DNA from: PALSA-350 sp963794165
GTDB lineage: Bacteria; Acidobacteriota; Terriglobia; Terriglobales; Acidobacteriaceae
DNA: 64,000 nt
Direction of reading: 5' to 3'
NCBI GenBank assembly: GCA_963794165.1
Contig: CAWCCT010000012.1
Span: 992,001-1,056,000, forward strand
In this document: piece after piece, positions 62,559 to 64,000 of the stretch
Layout: the number at the start of each line of letters is the position of its first letter
How positions within the stretch are numbered: the first letter of the stretch is position 1
Program-made: the position numbers and the translations under genes
The notes under the pieces: model-generated
Databases searched by the model: none
The model's input: the letters and a program-made list of their open reading frames with translations, nothing else
What the model was told of the DNA's origin: nothing

Positions 62559-62837
62559 ACAAAGGAACCCTGGGTGCCCCACATCCCCGATTTCCTGTGA
62601 AGTTTAGTGGGTTCCATGCGCCTCATGCGCCTTTCCTTAAAGAAAGGCGCACACGTGGTCCTGTCCAGTGCAGCGTGCAGGAAAGTCGGGGTATCTCGCT
62701 CGTTTTTTGCGAGATGTGGGATTCCACTGCCTTGTCCCCGGTGCTTTTGTGGTTCGTCGAAATCATAAGTCGAGGTTCGCGGAATCCCACATCTCGCAAA
62801 AAACGAGCGAGATGTGGGGCACCCAGGGTTCCTTTGT
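62559..62837. repeat. Composite repeat: family A host with nested module B
   Basis: The outer arms are ACAAAGGAACCCTGGGTGCC and the reverse GGCACCCAGGGTTCCTTTGT. Between ACAT and ATCTCGC a block of about 108 bp (62585-62692) is inserted, beginning CCCCGATTTCCTGTGAAG and ending CAGGAAAGTCGGGG. The block resembles that at 10832-10940. Without the block the rest is an ordinary family-A element. It separates uricase from allC. Confidence 0.88.
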
Positions 62838-62853
62838 AGGTGAAGATCCCCAA

Positions 62854-63702
62854 TTAGGTCTCTCTGACTATGCGGGCCACGATGTTGCCATAGGGTTCAT
62901 CGGTGGGCACGAAGATTTCGTTGGGATTGGTTTGCCCGAAGCGGGAAAGATCGATCAGCAGACAATGTTTGTTGGGCATGGCCAGCTCCACGTCCATGAT
63001 TTCCGGTACGCCTTCGAGCACCTTCTCAGCCATGGCATAAAGCGTGTGTTGCACCGACTTGCTGTCGTGATGCGCAAACGCTTCGATGAGCGTGTCACGC
63101 ATTGTGTTGCGCAACTGGTCGAAGGGCTGCACAGCGGACTTATATTTCCATTGCGCACGCATCGCAGTCCCGAACAGGCGGTCTGCGGTCTCGGGCAAAG
63201 TGGTCAGCGAGTCGCGCAGATAGCCTTCAAATCCCGAGTTCGCGGTCTTGAGCAGAACCAGGTTTTCCAGCCCCGAGGTGACCGTGGCTTCACCGCCCTG
63301 GGCACACGTAACAGCAGTAGTTTGCGCTTCGCTCGACCCACGAATAAATGTCGAGGGGTGCGGCTTACCCTGGACCAGAGCATGCTCCCACAAGGTGCTG
63401 GCAGTGTTGATAGCGACGCTCTTGACCTGCGGATTGCGAGCGAGAAAAAACGCGCACAACTCCTGGGCGAAATCTTCGATACACTCCGCGCTGCTCTCTC
63501 TCGCGCGCGAATAAACCGTGTTCTTCATCGTATCTGTGGGCAAGATGGCGCTGTTATCGCCGGCGGTGAAGCAGCTCTCGAAGTCGCCGGAGAGTAGCAC
63601 TTCGACTTTCCATTCCCACACTGTGTGCAAGGGACGGTCGCGCTTTACCTTCATCACGCGCACGCTCGATTTTCCGTACGAATTCTCGGCCAGAGCAATC
63701 AT
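62854..63702 (-). CDS. Urate oxidase (uricase)
   Basis: A 282-residue uricase of the cofactor-independent T-fold type. It opens NSYGKSSVRVMKVKRD, with the catalytic Lys region, then FTAGDNSAILPTDTMKNTVY with the Thr of the catalytic triad. The SGLENLVLLKTANSGFEGY stretch and the terminal NKHCLLIDLSRFG are family signatures. It oxidises urate to 5-hydroxyisourate and H2O2. It begins 3 bp after the hiuH stop, with GGGGGAG inside the end of hiuH as ribosome site. No catalase is visible in the window. Confidence 0.93.
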   Translation of the reverse strand: MIALAENSYGKSSVRVMKVKRDRPLHTVWEWKVEVLLSGDFESCFTAGDNSAILPTDTMKNTVYSRARESSAECIEDFAQELCAFFLARNPQVKSVAINTASTLWEHALVQGKPHPSTFIRGSSEAQTTAVTCAQGGEATVTSGLENLVLLKTANSGFEGYLRDSLTTLPETADRLFGTAMRAQWKYKSAVQPFDQLRNTMRDTLIEAFAHHDSKSVQHTLYAMAEKVLEGVPEIMDVELAMPNKHCLLIDLSRFGQTNPNEIFVPTDEPYGNIVARIVRET

Positions 63703-63705
63703 CGG

Positions 63706-64000
63706 CTAGCTCCCCCTGTAGGTGGTATAGCCATTGGGACTCAAAAGCAATGGGACGTGCAGGTGGGTATCGCCGGGCCGCACGGTCACGATGATCTCAA
63801 CCGTGAGGTACAACCCTTTTACCATCTGCGACGCGTGATAGGTTCCGGTCTCGAAACGCAGCCGGTATTGTCCGGGCTGCAAGACATCTCTATTCCGCGG
63901 CAAAAGGTTGGCGCAGCGGCCATCGCTGTCCGTCTCCTGCGCGCCCAGCTTTTCCCATTCCCCGGACGGACCTGCATATTCCAGGTGCACCGCTATGCCG
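63706..64000 (-). CDS. hiuH: 5-Hydroxyisourate hydrolase, partial at right edge
   Basis: The C-terminal 98 or so residues of a transthyretin-like protein, ending in YRGS, the invariant HIUase terminus. Visible are QETDSDGRCANLL and YLTVEIIVTV. It hydrolyses 5-hydroxyisourate to OHCU. The gene continues beyond the window; the GTG at 63990 is internal, not a start. It is upstream of uricase in the same operon. Confidence 0.92.
   Translation of the reverse strand, partial: GIAVHLEYAGPSGEWEKLGAQETDSDGRCANLLPRNRDVLQPGQYRLRFETGTYHASQMVKGLYLTVEIIVTVRPGDTHLHVPLLLSPNGYTTYRGS

Noticed and set aside
7951..62837. Repeated palindromes as a possible CRISPR array
   Set aside because: The copies are tens of kilobases apart, vary in length, and are not regularly spaced with unique spacers. 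No cas gene is present.
1..64000. Insertion sequences or a prophage
   Set aside because: No transposase, integrase or structural phage gene is seen; the terminase-like protein stands alone.

Overview
The window looks like chromosomal DNA of a soil acidobacterium (class Terriglobia), probably from the accessory part of the genome. This rests on two Oar-type TonB-dependent receptors with an N-terminal carboxypeptidase-like domain, large secreted Ig-like and FG-GAP proteins with a characteristic C-terminal membrane tail, FtsX/MacB permeases, a solitary terminase-small-subunit-like protein, and many GC-rich palindromic intergenic repeats. The assignment is inferred from gene content; there is no rRNA marker in the window.

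Layout. 0-2 kb: a three-gene operon (NIPSNAP, PEP-mutase-like, RibD/DHFR-like). 2.6-4.1 kb: exported adenosine-deaminase-family enzyme. 4.4-7.9 kb: L-rhamnose catabolism (rhaI then a fused aldolase/dehydrogenase) on the minus strand. 8-19 kb: surface and export genes, namely two giant secreted proteins with matching C-terminal tails, a Tat-exported mannonate-dehydratase-like enzyme, a TonB receptor, a small outer-membrane barrel and a Tat-exported beta-carbonic anhydrase. 19.8 kb: tRNA-Cys(GCA). 20-26 kb: ribokinase, manA, a frameshifted phosphohexomutase and a multiply frameshifted GT39-like membrane protein, then a DoxX protein.

26.2-35.6 kb is the most interesting metabolic block. Two divergent operons share a 49-bp promoter region. 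One encodes an amidase and an NMT1/THI5-like lipoprotein; the other encodes a guanine-deaminase-like enzyme, an FAD oxidase, a creatininase-family hydrolase, a CocE-like hydrolase, the matching ABC ATPase and permease, and a DUF3891 protein. Most junctions overlap by 4 bp. I read it as an uptake-and-degradation system for an unidentified N-rich heterocycle.

36-51 kb: exported M1 aminopeptidase, NmrA-like reductase divergent from a TetR regulator, MFS transporter, a membrane protein with a cytoplasmic N-terminal domain, GH3 beta-glucosidase, an orphan terminase-like protein and a frameshifted FtsX permease, with repeat-rich spacers. 51.7-55.6 kb: second TonB receptor. 55.8-64 kb: purine/ureide degradation, consisting of ridA-acetamidase-hpxZ and, running in from the right edge, hiuH-uricase-allC-allE-second M20 amidohydrolase. 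Between them lies a c-type cytochrome plus DUF2165 pair. Together these would convert urate to glyoxylate and ammonia; OHCU decarboxylase and allantoinase are not in the window.

The spacers carry at least five families of palindromic or inverted repeats, including a nested module found at the same internal site of two different host repeats. No transposase, integrase, CRISPR array or rRNA was seen. Three loci carry frameshifts.
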